Source: Trochalopteron elliotii
Lineage: Eukaryota; Chordata; Aves; Passeriformes; Leiothrichidae
Assembly: GCA_024734555.1 (NCBI GenBank)
Contig: JANPWX010000073.1
Location: forward strand, 1,736,465 to 1,800,464
DNA length: 64,000 nucleotides
Direction of reading: 5' to 3'
Below are positions 1 through 11,300 of this stretch, one piece after another. The translations under genes were made by a program, and so were the position numbers. Each line of letters begins with the position of its first letter. Within the stretch, counting starts at the first letter, position 1. A model generated the notes under the pieces. It did not search any database. It had not been told where the DNA came from and saw only the letters and a program-made list of their open reading frames with translations.

Positions 1-3000
1 TAATGGAACTCTATTGACTTTGACAGTGTTAGCAGAGATTTACACCAGCAGGACACATTTATTTTCATAAGGATGTTAATCATATTTTCCCTAAACTGCT
101 GTTTAAAGAGCATTAAGCAATAGTGTTCAGAGCACTTACTTGCTCTAAAATGATACTACAGAATGGGTTTGCTGAAATTTTTATTTTATTTGTTTTCTGT
201 TTTCTTATGTATTTATTTTAGTTGCAGTAAATAGTTCACTAGGCGCTTATGTCAATAAGGAAGATGAGCTTTCCATAGTCAAATGCTTTTTAATGTTGAA
301 AAAGTTCCTTATGCCTTGCTGCCCTCCTTGTTCTTCCAGCCCTGAGCTCTCCAGACTCGACACTGCTGGATTTGTCCTGTATCACTTCCTGTGATTCCCT
401 GTTTATCCTTTGTGCATCCAAATCTGGAAACCTTGTGAAGGCTTCACGTTACTGACTTGAGCCTATCAGTGTTTAAAAGATAGGATGAGCTTTGCCTGGA
501 TCTGTAGATCCATCTCCTGCCTCTGTCAGAGTCCTCTGCCCTATGCCTAACTCTGCCAATTTTCATCATGCCTGGCTGACAGCATCCCCTGTCAGTTCCA
601 GTGTGTGTACATGTGCCAACAGAGGATGGAGCATACCCCAAAACAGTTGTTATCAAAATCTTCTTTTGTAAAAAAGGCTGTGGGAATGTATTTGCCCATA
701 CTGGAAAGCCTCATGAAGTGTTCCTCAGCACTGTTCACTGTCACACAAATGTTTTTTGGGATAGCTGAAAGATACAGTGTGCAAAAGTGGGTGTTCATAT
801 GCTTGCTGCACATCCTGGCACCCCTATGTTTTGATGTTGGTGCTTGCACTGCTTTCCTACATGCCTAGGCTGTAGCATGTACAAGGGAATGTGCACATGA
901 TAACTGGGAACCACTGCAAATATTGGGTGCAGTTGGAGAATTTCCATCATATCTTTAAAGCCATAGCTCAAATGCACCTTATATTTCACTGTCTCTATGT
1001 GCAGATTCAAGCCAGGCGCACGGATTGTGTGTTAATACCTACAGACTGGGGATTAATGGGCTTAGGAGAGAGTAAGCAGGTACAGACGTCAAGTCTCTTG
1101 ATTAGTGTATAAAACTGAAGGTGCTACAGGAACAGGTGGGCTTGGGTGTGGGGACAGAAGACAAAAAGGAAGGTGTGGATAGATTTGAGGTAATTCTGAA
1201 TATTTTCACAGCAGTTCTGGCTAATGTTCCATCTGTGCTTTTGTGCTGCACATGGAAGGGATGGCATATCCCTTTCAGATCACTACAGGAAGGGTGATTT
1301 TGAGGATTGTGATAAGCTCTGCACGTGGGGGAATAATTCATAACCAGAACACAAGAGACTGTAAGAGTCCTGTGCCAAGTGTGTTTGGTCACCTTTTCAA
1401 TCTGCTGTCTGTTGTTCTTTGTCTGTATTGTTCTCTTCAGTCAGGCAAAACTAGTTTCTTATTTACCCTTTTCCTTCTTGTAATACTCAACACTGACCTA
1501 AGAAGGAATATCTCTTGCACTAAAATAGAAAAGCAGAGGGATGGAAGGGGACCTCTGTGTTTAAGTGGGAAACAGCTAGAGAAATGGAAAACACGTATTT
1601 TGATTCTTTGCCATAACAAAACTGTATTCCTGACTTTCCAGAAGTTACATAGGACCTGAAACTTTTATTCCCAGACTCTTTTATCCTTTAGAGCTTCAGT
1701 TAAGAACACCAAAATGGGCATACTTTGAGTCTGAACTCTGACCACTTGACTCTTACATTTAGGCTTTTCAAAGCTGACTTTCTTAGGAAGTTACTGCTAT
1801 ATGCTGCTTCTGTCACCCACTCCTTTAGGCATCATTTTTGTGGTACTTCCTATGAACTTGACCAGAAAATCAACAGATCCTGTGACATCATGACAGCAGC
1901 AAACACAGGTACACAAGATATATTTGAACTGGAAGCAAGATTAAGTTTTTGGGGTAATGGGGTGCCATTTATGAAGATCTTTCGTTAAACATAGTCACCA
2001 TCCCTTGCTCTTGACCTTATTTTTTCCCTAAGAAGGGAATCATGTGGGGTTTTCTGATCCAAGTTTCTGATAGGTACTCGATTGCAGGATATTACTCTCA
2101 CTATTTTCATGTGGATTGTGGTTGCAGTATCACAATTCTGTTGCTCTTATTTGTTCTACGTTTACTGGAGTAAAGGCATTTCTTGATTAATTCCTCTCAT
2201 TATCCTTTCCTATGAAGATGGATCTGGTGACAAAGTTGACCATATATTAGAAATCAGGAGCTTTGGTTCAGCCTTACTTTATCATTTAAAGAACTAACAG
2301 TGACTCAGGATGCACAAATTATATTTTCCAAAGAATTTACTTCAGAAGTGCAAGGCTTGACATTTAAAGAACAATGAGAAATCCAAATCATCACCTACTG
2401 TTTTCTTGACACCAGGTGCATCTTCTCCCTGTACCCAAATGGAAAAAAGTCCGGAATGGAAAAGGGAGTGACACTCAAGAGTACTTGAGAGTCTGGTGCT
2501 CTCAAAGTCAAGAAAAGAGAGAAACAAAGAAAACAAATTAAAAAAAGGGCAGAAAAAAATGCTAGGCTGAATAGAGGAAAAATTAAATTCAACATCCCCT
2601 GACAACTTTCTAGGACTGCTCACAGTACAATAGTAGGACAGCATGAAAATATTCCCCTGCTAATTCCCTATTCCCTAAAAATCTTGAGATGAATAAAGAT
2701 TGAAAGGCAGAGAGATCTTGCTTGCCTTTTTTGACAGATTTCCGCAAACACATAATTGATCCTTAAATCTTCTATTGTCTGTTTTGTTCCAACTATATCA
2801 TTTTAGGTCCAACCATTTCATCCACTTGAGGATTTCTAAAGGAACAAAACCTCAGCCTGGAAAAATGGGGTTTTATTCCTTTGTCTCATGTCACCTCTTT
2901 TCTTGATTAACTGCAGCAAGTGTCTTGGGGAGAAGGGAGTCTGTGGCTGCTGGGTAATCTGGTTCAGAAGGTTTCTCTAACAGCTGGATCAATAACTGCT

Positions 3001-3050
3001 TCTTCCAGATGCCTGTTTCCTTGATTGATCTGGTTGACTTTTTCCCTTTT
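1..3050. other. Non-coding stretch, no gene recognised
   Basis: I see no gene, RNA or transposon I can name here. The longest open frame (1243-1659, plus, 138 codons) has no recognisable domain and overlaps an open frame on the other strand, as expected by chance. A pyrimidine-rich run ending in AG at 180-225 looks like a splice acceptor, but no convincing exon follows it. Base composition is ordinary AT-rich vertebrate intergenic or intronic DNA. Confidence 0.6.
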
Positions 3051-3057
3051 CATCACC

Positions 3058-3079
3058 TTTTTTTCCTTTTTTTTTTTCC
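3058..3079. repeat. T-rich low-complexity tract
   Basis: This is a run of T broken by a few C residues. It is a simple homopolymer-like tract with no associated retroposon that I can recognise. Confidence 0.7.
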
Positions 3080-4630
3080 TTGGCACTTCATTTTAATTCA
3101 TCTACGAATGCCCCTCCCCCTCTCCAGATGCCACTATATATTTAAGTGCTGCCTGGCTGTTCTGGGGACTTGGCATATCACTAGCCCTGGGACCCTTATG
3201 TAGAAAAAAAATCCTCAAACTCTCATTAAATAGCCCTTTCTGGGCAAAGAAGTGGACTGCCTTGTCCCAATCTTCCTTGCAGAAGCCAAGCCTCCCCTGA
3301 GAAGGAGGGCAGGTCAGTGCCTCACTTGGTCAGGCAGAGGCAGCCCAGACCCAGCAGGGTTTATTGACCTGGCCTCTGCACCCCACCTTGCTGTGAAGAA
3401 GCTGTGACTCCCTGCTCTGCTGCCAGCACTTTCCTCATCTCCCCTCCCAGCCTCACCTCGAGGATGTGCAGAAAGCACTTTCTTTGGGTTCTGACCAAAG
3501 AGTAAAGCTGTCAGGATCCCCAGCCATCCTTATCCTGCACACTGTGTGAACACCAGCACCCTTTTCCCATCCCAGGGAGGAAAGACCATAAAGCTCTCAT
3601 GTATCTGTGAGAGCACTGAGCCCCTCACACTGCAGTGCTCTCTGGCTTATGAGACTGCATGACAATGCTGAATTCTCCACTCACCCACACAACACTTCAC
3701 AAGCCCCAGCAATTGGGTCCATCTCACCTTCCAGCAGGAATTAACTTTTTTACTGGAAAAATGCAGGTATTTTCCATTGGAAAGTTGTTTCCAATTAACC
3801 TTTTTTTTTTTTAATTTTAAAGTACCTTTTGGTTTTGCAATATTAATTCACAGTATTGTTATATAATTTCTGAATCAAGAAACTGTAAAAACACCTTGGT
3901 TTCATCTAAATGCAATGTTTCCAATTCTCTAAGCCAAATGTTTGGATGTGTGTTAAAATTTTATTTCTTAGAAAATGTCAAAGTTGTTTGGCTTTGTTCT
4001 GACTTAGAATGAAATAAAATCTTAATGTTGCTTCAGTATGAGGAAAATGAAAGAAAAAACCCAAAAGCTCTCAGCAGGAAAAGTCTCCAGGTCTCTAACC
4101 TACTCTAGGAAAACTGATACTCTTGTCTATGCTGAGATTTCCTCCAAACTCCCTCATAGTACACATACCTCTGCTGGTTGTGGAAATGGGAGATCTACCA
4201 GCACACTGGGGTGCCATGTTCCCCTATAAAAAGGATTGTCTAAATCCATTGTGGAAAAACACTGGGAACTGGTCTGCCAGTATGTCAGGCAACTGTAGCT
4301 GTGCTCAACCAAAATTAGGAAGGGTTGAGAAATAAATTTAGCAAAGCTCAGCAGAGCCATAAATTGCCAGGCAGAGATGCTTATTAGTTTCTGGCAAATT
4401 AACTAGCCTTTCTTCGTTCAGGGTGATGAGAGCTCCTTTTGAGTTCGCTGAGGAATCACCCGTTTGTCTTCAGGCCTGAGACCTTTGTGCACCCATTCCA
4501 TTGCTTTGATTAATCTGGGACCAGAGACACAGGCAGAAACCTAGGCATCCAGTGTTCCAAGCTGAAAGCATTCCAACCCAAAAAGGATTTTGAAGAGAAA
4601 TTGCCTCTGGATTTTCAGATTCATGAGTCT
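3080..4630. other. Non-coding stretch, partly GC-richer
   Basis: About 3,240-3,720 is GC-richer than its surroundings, with many CAG and CCTC words but few CpGs, so it is not a CpG island. A T12 run lies at 3,801-3,812. From about 4,380 the sequence becomes more CNE-like (GTTCGCTGAGG and CACCCG words survive), leading into the candidate element at 4.64 kb. No gene is recognised. Confidence 0.5.
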
Positions 4631-4639
4631 TCAAGGGGC

Positions 4640-4765
4640 ACCTTTTGAGATAAACTTAATTAAGCAAGTCATTCTATTAATCAGTTCTAATTACTCATGC
4701 AAATCACAAGTGCTCTGGTCTTGGTTAAGTGAAACCTGATTTGATCCCAAGTGCAGCCGGGCTCA
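4640..4765. promoter_or_regulatory. Candidate conserved regulatory element with octamer site
   Basis: The block is AT-rich and dense in homeodomain-type cores: TTAATTAAG, TATTAATCAG and CTAATTACTC. It also holds one perfect POU octamer, ATGCAAAT, at 4,697-4,704. This mixture is typical of vertebrate developmental enhancers, but the call rests on composition and motifs only. No alignment was available, so chance occurrence in AT-rich DNA is a real alternative. Confidence 0.3.
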
Positions 4766-5745
4766 GTAAGTCCAGTGGGTATTTTCAAGAACGTGCTTTA
4801 ACTGATCTTCCTGCTTCTCTCCAGATACAGTAATCTTCTGGAGACTGTAATGTGAATTGATTAGTTGTCATGGGCCACAATGCTATTAACCTAAACACTG
4901 GGCAAGGAGATGGAAAGCAGAGTATGGAGCACAGGAATTCTTTCTCTCCATCTGTTTGGTACACACTTGTGCCTGTGCACAGGAGAAGGTCAAGACTATG
5001 GGCACGTAACAGGGAAGGCAAACTAATGTGTGAAATCGCTTCTAAGTCTAAAAGAGCTGTCTACCTTTTTCAAAGCAGCGATCTGCAGTGACTGTTTCCT
5101 GGGAACCAGGGAGCCAAATTTGTCAAAGGGACATGACTCAGAGTAGGGCATGATTCGGTGTGACTTGGGGCCCCAATATGCCATTCTCCATCTTAATCCC
5201 ACTATGTAAGACAGCTGTGAATAACTCAGTATTAGCCCGGCAGGGAATGTGGACAGCAGAGGTAAATGAGTGAGTGATTGCTGGCTTCACCTTGATTGAT
5301 TTGCACAACACAGGGGTGTTGGTTAAAGGGCTGTGAACATGGGTTTGTTCTTTTCTGTGGCTTTAAAGTGTCAGCAGCATAAATATTTATTAGCCTAAGA
5401 GTGGTGTTAACACTTCAAAAAGGTTTCTATTTCACAGAGTCTGGCTGTGAGACCTGTGCCTTTGATTACATCAGAGTAGAGAAACTCCTTTTTCGTGGCC
5501 TTGGGTTTCCCCGGACCCCAGCTGTAGTTACCATCTCTGGTGGGCTGCATTCAGAGCATGCCAGTGGAGTCAAGGGCCTTACCTGTGCAAACTTCAAGGC
5601 AGAACACACTCGTTCGATCAGCTTGAACAACAGGGGAGAATGCATCTCCCCTGAGCTGAGCTCAGTGTTGGTCAGCCACTGGCTGAAGATCCCTCACAGG
5701 GCAGCCCAGGCTATGGGTTCATGATGATTATTCATCTATTCTATT
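4766..5745. other. Non-coding stretch with one small hairpin
   Basis: No gene is recognised. A perfect 9-bp inverted repeat (5,631-5,639 with 5,645-5,653, arms CAGGGGAGA and TCTCCCCTG, 5-base loop) is present. Hairpins of this size occur by chance in a window this long. The open frame at 5,401-5,724 (plus, 107 codons) has no recognisable domain. Confidence 0.5.
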
Positions 5746-5752
5746 ATTCATC

Positions 5753-5801
5753 ATGCATGGGCACGCATGCATGCCCACCCTGCATGCACACATCCATGTG
5801 C
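5753..5801. repeat. GCATGC-rich alternating purine-pyrimidine patch
   Basis: GCATGC or CATGCATG words occur four times within about 50 bases, with CA/TG steps between them. Part of the patch is self-complementary: GGGCA at 5,759-5,763 pairs with TGCCC at 5,771-5,775. Alternating purine-pyrimidine DNA like this can adopt Z-form or cruciform structures. It may simply be a decayed dinucleotide microsatellite. Confidence 0.5.
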
Positions 5802-8080
5802 ATTCTCCCTCCCTTTTGCACTTGCTTGCATGATTGGCAAAATGAGCTACAAGCAGATAAAAATTGAAACACAGAAGAGAGCAAATTACAACATGTTCAA
5901 TTATCTTTTTCAAAATCATTCTTCATCTCTGCTCTACTCAGTGCCTGGTAATGTTTTCTTTGTAATCTGACAAGGGCATTTTCTTTCCTCACTTGTTTTA
6001 TCCCCTCTCTTGGGTGGCAAAGTGGACACAGAGTGAGAACGTGGGGAGAAGTCATGTAGCAGGGCCAAACATTTCAGACTGTTAGTGGAGATCCAAAAGA
6101 CCAACGATTTTTTGGTCTCTGTTCAACAGCCTGAGCAAGGAGTTCTTTCTCTGACAATTGTGAATGTTTTTCCTTGTTGCATACAAATACTACAACGGCA
6201 AACACTGATTCCCTCCCCACCAGTTTCTTGCCAGGGAGGCAGGCAGAGGTAGCTTAGCCTTGTTTACTTCCTCGTTGTTGTACTGCACTCTTGACAAGCA
6301 CTGGCAGCCTCCTGCTGGCCTCACCCAGGGCTTTGATAATTAACAGGCTCCATCTCCTGGCTCCTTGCACCAGCCCTGTGAGATAAGAAGGACTCAGGTA
6401 GCCTTGCCTGCCTCCAGTTTTCCTTCTCCTTTGATTAGGAAGCATTAGCATTCCTTCTGGATTGACAGTGCTGGTGATGATTTTTTTCTGCTAGTTTACC
6501 AGAGGAATGTTCCCTCCATATCCCTGAAGACTGGCACAATGGTATCACCCTTTGGGTTGGGAGAAAGTTTTGTTCTTTATGGTCTATTTAGCTCTTGGCC
6601 TCTCTACTGAGAAACTGTCAGAGAATATAGAGTCAAGTGCAGTAGTAATAATGTTTTAATAATGAGTTACCTGTCTGCAGTAAAACAAGATTACATCAAG
6701 ACATTTTATGCAGTTCACACGTAAGTTACAAATGACTTTTGTGATGCCAGCAGGGATTGCATTAGAGGACTGAACAATAAGTGCTAGAAATTGACCATTA
6801 AAATTGGGAGAAATTTCTTCAAGTAATGAAACATATTTAAACGTGTGTGTTATAAAGGTGAAATGGTTGAGCAGCTTCCAAGTCATATTATGTCTGGTGA
6901 AGAGCCTGATCAGGATTAAATCTGAAAAGGAATATTTTGTGGTTAAAGTAAAAGCAGGTTTTTTGGGGTTGTTTTTTTTTTTTTTTTGGTATTAGCACCA
7001 GTGTGGTAGGGTTAGTGGGATGTTCTTGTACAGGTAAGAGGAGGCTAGAGAAGAAGTGTAAGCAGCCCAAAGCATTTGTACTGCAATACCTAGACAAGAC
7101 AAAGGATGGGAAAAAACAATTGTCTTCCTTCCTGTTTGTGGGAGGACTGTCTTGCTCACAGTTTCTCAAAGACCTGTTTGAGGAACTGGTAACTTAGCCC
7201 ATCTTTTGGGACTCTTAGCTCAATAGTCAGATCTAAAACAGTGTTTTCTGTTGGTTACTGTATATGTTCATCTTTCAGGGGAAGACTTGAGTCTGCCACA
7301 TTAGTTGTCCTCAGGCATTCTAGCAGCCGTGAAGATAGCCTTAAACTCTCTGTCCAAAAACTCAAATAAAAGAGCAGTGTATTGATGCTGAAAATCAATG
7401 AGAGCACCTAATGAGAAAGAAATTGCACTTGTTACGACTCTGCAGATATTAAACCCCCACCCCACAAAATCAGAGAAAGCAAGAATACCCTTTTGTATTT
7501 TTCTCCAGTGAATATATGGGAAAATAGGAATGTAACAGGGCTGTTATTTAACCAGCATCAAACACTAAAACAGGGAAAACCTTTTTAAGATCAACATGTT
7601 ATCAAATATAGCATCATTTTTCAAGCTAGTAAAGTGCAAAAAGCAGAGAGTCATGGTGTTGCATAAATGACATTTGAGGTGCTGCAATATGACAGCTTAA
7701 GGAACTTGCTTGTTTTGACTAGCAGTTCAAAGCACTTTTAGCAGGAGGCCTCAAAACCAGAGTCCCTAAATCACTGGCCAGTTTTGCAAATGCAGGCCTA
7801 CATTTTTTTAAAATTCACTTCTAATAATTTAAAGTATCATCTAGGGAAGTAACATTTGGGTTTAAATTTATGGAACCAATTGAATGTGTGATATAAATCT
7901 ATATCATTCAGCAGTTACTCCAAGAGTGAATCTTGCAGAGATTTTTATCCTGATAGTGGCCCTTTAAAAGAAAAAGAGCAGGAAGGTATTGAATTGGAAC
8001 AACCCAGCATCTCTCTTGTATTTGTCTTTGATAAACACTGCAATTTATTTAAAGCACATGGAAGGGAGAAAAAATATGGC
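5802..8080. other. Non-coding stretch, no gene recognised
   Basis: No gene, known RNA or nameable transposon is seen. The only clear low-complexity element is the T16 run near 6,980. The lower half (about 7,500-8,080) becomes increasingly AT-rich towards the candidate conserved element at 8.1 kb. Confidence 0.55.
6972..6987. repeat. Poly(T) run of 16
   Basis: There are sixteen consecutive T residues. It could be the tail of a minus-strand retroposon whose body would lie to the right, but the right flank (about 6,990-7,200) is not recognisable as a known element. Confidence 0.75.
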
Positions 8081-8084
8081 AAAG

Positions 8085-8380
8085 TTAAATCTCAACAAAT
8101 TGTTTTATATTTACAAATGAATTAGATTATTTGCATTTGTTGTGTTTTTGAGTTTCTTTGAAACTGCAAATCAATGAGAAAAAATTATTTCCGAATCTTA
8201 TTTTACTTAAAGGCGAGTTTAGCGAAGGCAATTTGCATGTAAATCAACGTTTACCTGACGCGTGCAATTTCCACAGTTAGATAAACCATAACATGAAACA
8301 GATGAAAGACATGGGAACTGTATAAAAATTCTTTGAAAGATAATAGGCGGCAGTTTGCAATAAATATTCATTAAGTGAGA
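8085..8380. promoter_or_regulatory. Candidate conserved noncoding element with two POU octamers
   Basis: This is the most enhancer-like block in the window. Perfect octamer sites ATTTGCAT occur at 8,129-8,136 and again at 8,231-8,238, the latter running into GTAAATC. Six CpGs survive between 8,201 and 8,262, including an intact ACGCGT at 8,258-8,263, in sequence that is otherwise very AT-rich. CpGs decay quickly in unconstrained vertebrate DNA, so this retention suggests selection. TAAATATTCATTAAG near 8,360 adds homeodomain-type cores. Conservation, tissue activity and target gene are unknown. It is inferred from composition and motifs, not alignment. Confidence 0.45.
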
Positions 8381-11300
8381 GGGTGCCCTGTTCTCTCTCT
8401 GTGCTGCTCTCCACACAGCGCTCACCTCTTTCTGACAGCCTCCTTGTTGCATATCTTTGCTTCCCTATTTCTTTCTTATTTAATCTACCTGCTTCCTTGT
8501 GCTGTAGCAGGGGTCACTTTCATTATGGGATGTTCTGTGCATTTCCACCATCAGTCTGTATTTGTGTGATTTATAATGCAGACCAGGAGCAAGGCGTGTG
8601 AAACATCACCAGGGTGGCAAGAGCTATTCCCAGGCTAGGAACTAGCAGCCCTGGGCAAAGCAAAACTGTTGCTGGGGGCAGTAGGCTGCAGGAATGGGAG
8701 GACAGTTGTGGCCCTGCTGTGACTCACCTGCCAGCTTTTCTTGACACACAGCCTCTTCAGGCCAGGCTGGATGCATATCCTGCCAGAACCCCACTACAGC
8801 CAACTGAAGGAGCACTGGGATGCAGAACATGGTGATGGTGATGGGCAAGGATCTACTCCAATGGACACAGAGAGCCGGGTGACCACTTGGCTCTCTAGCC
8901 CTCTTCCTATCCCTTTCATGTTTGTGGGGAAAAAAGAGCTCTTTCCCCATGGGTCTAGCCCTTATCTCTGGGGTAACAATTGTTTCATTTGGCTGATCCG
9001 AAAATGTAAAGCCCTGAGACAGTTTTCTAGGGCACAGCTGTGACCAGAAGGATGCCTGGGAGAAGTACAAGCCAAAGCAAGCCACGTGCCAAGTCCTGTG
9101 TGCCTCTAGGGTATGGGTTGGCCCTTTGATGGTACTTACATACGCAGGTAGCATCAGAGATGTTGTCAGGTATTTAGAAGTCTATGGAATTTCTAAATCT
9201 GGGAGTCATTGAGCATGCTTATCATTTCACCTAAATAACATACTTCACCTAAAATAGACCACATGTTTACCACACTTAGAATATGGCTGATTTCCTAAAA
9301 CCTGCACTTTTAAAAACAACTGATATATGGCCAGTTCAAAGATCAAATGTTCAGCATTATAGTGAGCTCACACTGCATTTTATTGTATCTATCTTCTGCT
9401 ACCATTATTGTGTGGTGTCTGATCTCATGCCTAGAGAGCCATCAAAAGCTGTGATGTATGGCCAGACTGTGGACTGGCAATATGCTGTGAAATTATAATA
9501 GCAGCAGGTTTGCAACCTATCTGGGAGGGCTGTGTTCCCACTCCCCAAAATAAGCCATTTTCTCAAATGACTGATCTCGTGTTTGATAGGCAGTGTGCTC
9601 CTCATGTGCTGCACTGCAGGATTTCCCCATGAGCAGTGAGCAAACACATGCTTGCTCAAGTGGCTGCTGCAGAGCAGACCTTCCTTAGGACAGACCTTGC
9701 TGAAGCCCATCCCTTCACACCACAGCAGGACTGTGGGCTGGGGGATCCCTGCTGTTCTCACTATTAAAAGTGCAGTTCCCACTGCTTTTGTTGATTGTTT
9801 AAGAGTCATCTGTCACCTTCCTTTCAAAAATTTCATCTCACTCCATCCTGCCAGCCTGCAGGACAGCAGCCAGAGCATGCCTCTAGGGCTTGGTATGTCC
9901 TTGGGAACAACCATCATCTCCCCTGCTGCTTCCTCCTGCACCTGCACTGTAGGACTGCGTGACTACTTTCAGCTACAGAGCTAGCTCCACTTGCTCACAC
10001 TCTCTATTTACATTTAATATCCCTTAAATGATTAAAGCAAACATTCCTAATTAAATGTTAACGTGCTGTAAGTATCTGCAGCCAGCGTACTGTCCACCCC
10101 TCCAATCTCATATGTGTGGACATAGCCCCTGGACTTAAGGAGAAAATTACTTTTTGAAACTTTGATGGGGGAAGCACGAATAACTTATCCAGTCATCCCC
10201 ATTAAGTTAACTCTTTGCCCTTGGGAAGATCATCGTGCTGTTGCATTCTCAGGAGTGGATGATGGCAGCCTGCATATGCTCAGGGCCTCATGTGGCTGGC
10301 TCAGCATAGGCCAAAATCAAGCCTACAGAGATTCTGTGTGGCTGAAGGGACAAGCAGCAAATCACATTTTTATAAAAATAGGAATTAGATGTGGATTAAA
10401 GTAGTTTTATTTTTATTTGTCTACCTCTCTCTCTCTGTACATATGTGCCATTAGATTGTTTGCATTTCTCAGTCTGCTTTTTATGCCAGTTTAACGCTGG
10501 AGTTTTGTTGGTGTTCTATTTACCTTCAAAAAAGGTTTTTTCCCACCCGTGTTAGACTGTGCCAACACCTTTTCTGTGGTGTGTCACTATTTACTGCAAC
10601 ACTCATTGCTGCAGTCAGTGGAATTCCTGAGGAAGATGTTCCTGCAGTTTCACTCCCTCTGCTGACTACTTCTGCAACACCAACACTGACAGAGCTTAAA
10701 AGCTGGTGAGATTTGCTCCAGTGCCTGGATATTCCTTGAGCAGTGCTGTCCCTGCAAGACAGCTGTGTGCAGTCTGCCATTTGCTCCCCTGGACCCCAAA
10801 GCAACTCTGAGGTAGACAGGAAACTGTTGTACTCCCCCATTTTTTCCACTTAGCTTTCAGTCAGTCTGGTCTTTAAATTCTTTTAGAAGTTTAGAAGGTT
10901 GGGAGATTTTTCAGAGATACCTTTTATTTTGAGGTTGTTGTGGTATTCCCCTGTTCTCACTGTCTTTTGTGGTAACTAACTTTATTCTTTCATAATTTTT
11001 ATTTCTTCAATATTAAAGGCAAGTCTTCTGAAAATAATCTTTTATTTATACAGACAGGACAGATGTGACTAAATTAAGTTTTAAGTTGAATGTGTCTTTC
11101 TCTCTAGGAGTTCCCTATGCACAACATTTTGGCTCATTCCAGTTATGTCAGTGTTTGGGAAGATGATTGAAATCTATCTGCATCTTGGCTAATAAGAACA
11201 TCTAAACTTGCTTTGGATCTGAAACAATAGATGGCATCTTCACAAGGTTTATTCCAGTTATGGCTCCAGTGAACTCTTCAGTTTTAGTCCCTCATGTTGC

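Noticed and set aside
180..240. Pyrimidine tract plus AG resembling a splice acceptor
   Set aside because: No open frame of known family follows, and such tracts are frequent in T-rich DNA.
8642..9154. Longest open frame in the window (170 codons, minus)
   Set aside because: It has no recognisable domain, the opposite strand is also open over much of the interval, and composition is ordinary. One frame of this length in 64 kb is compatible with chance.
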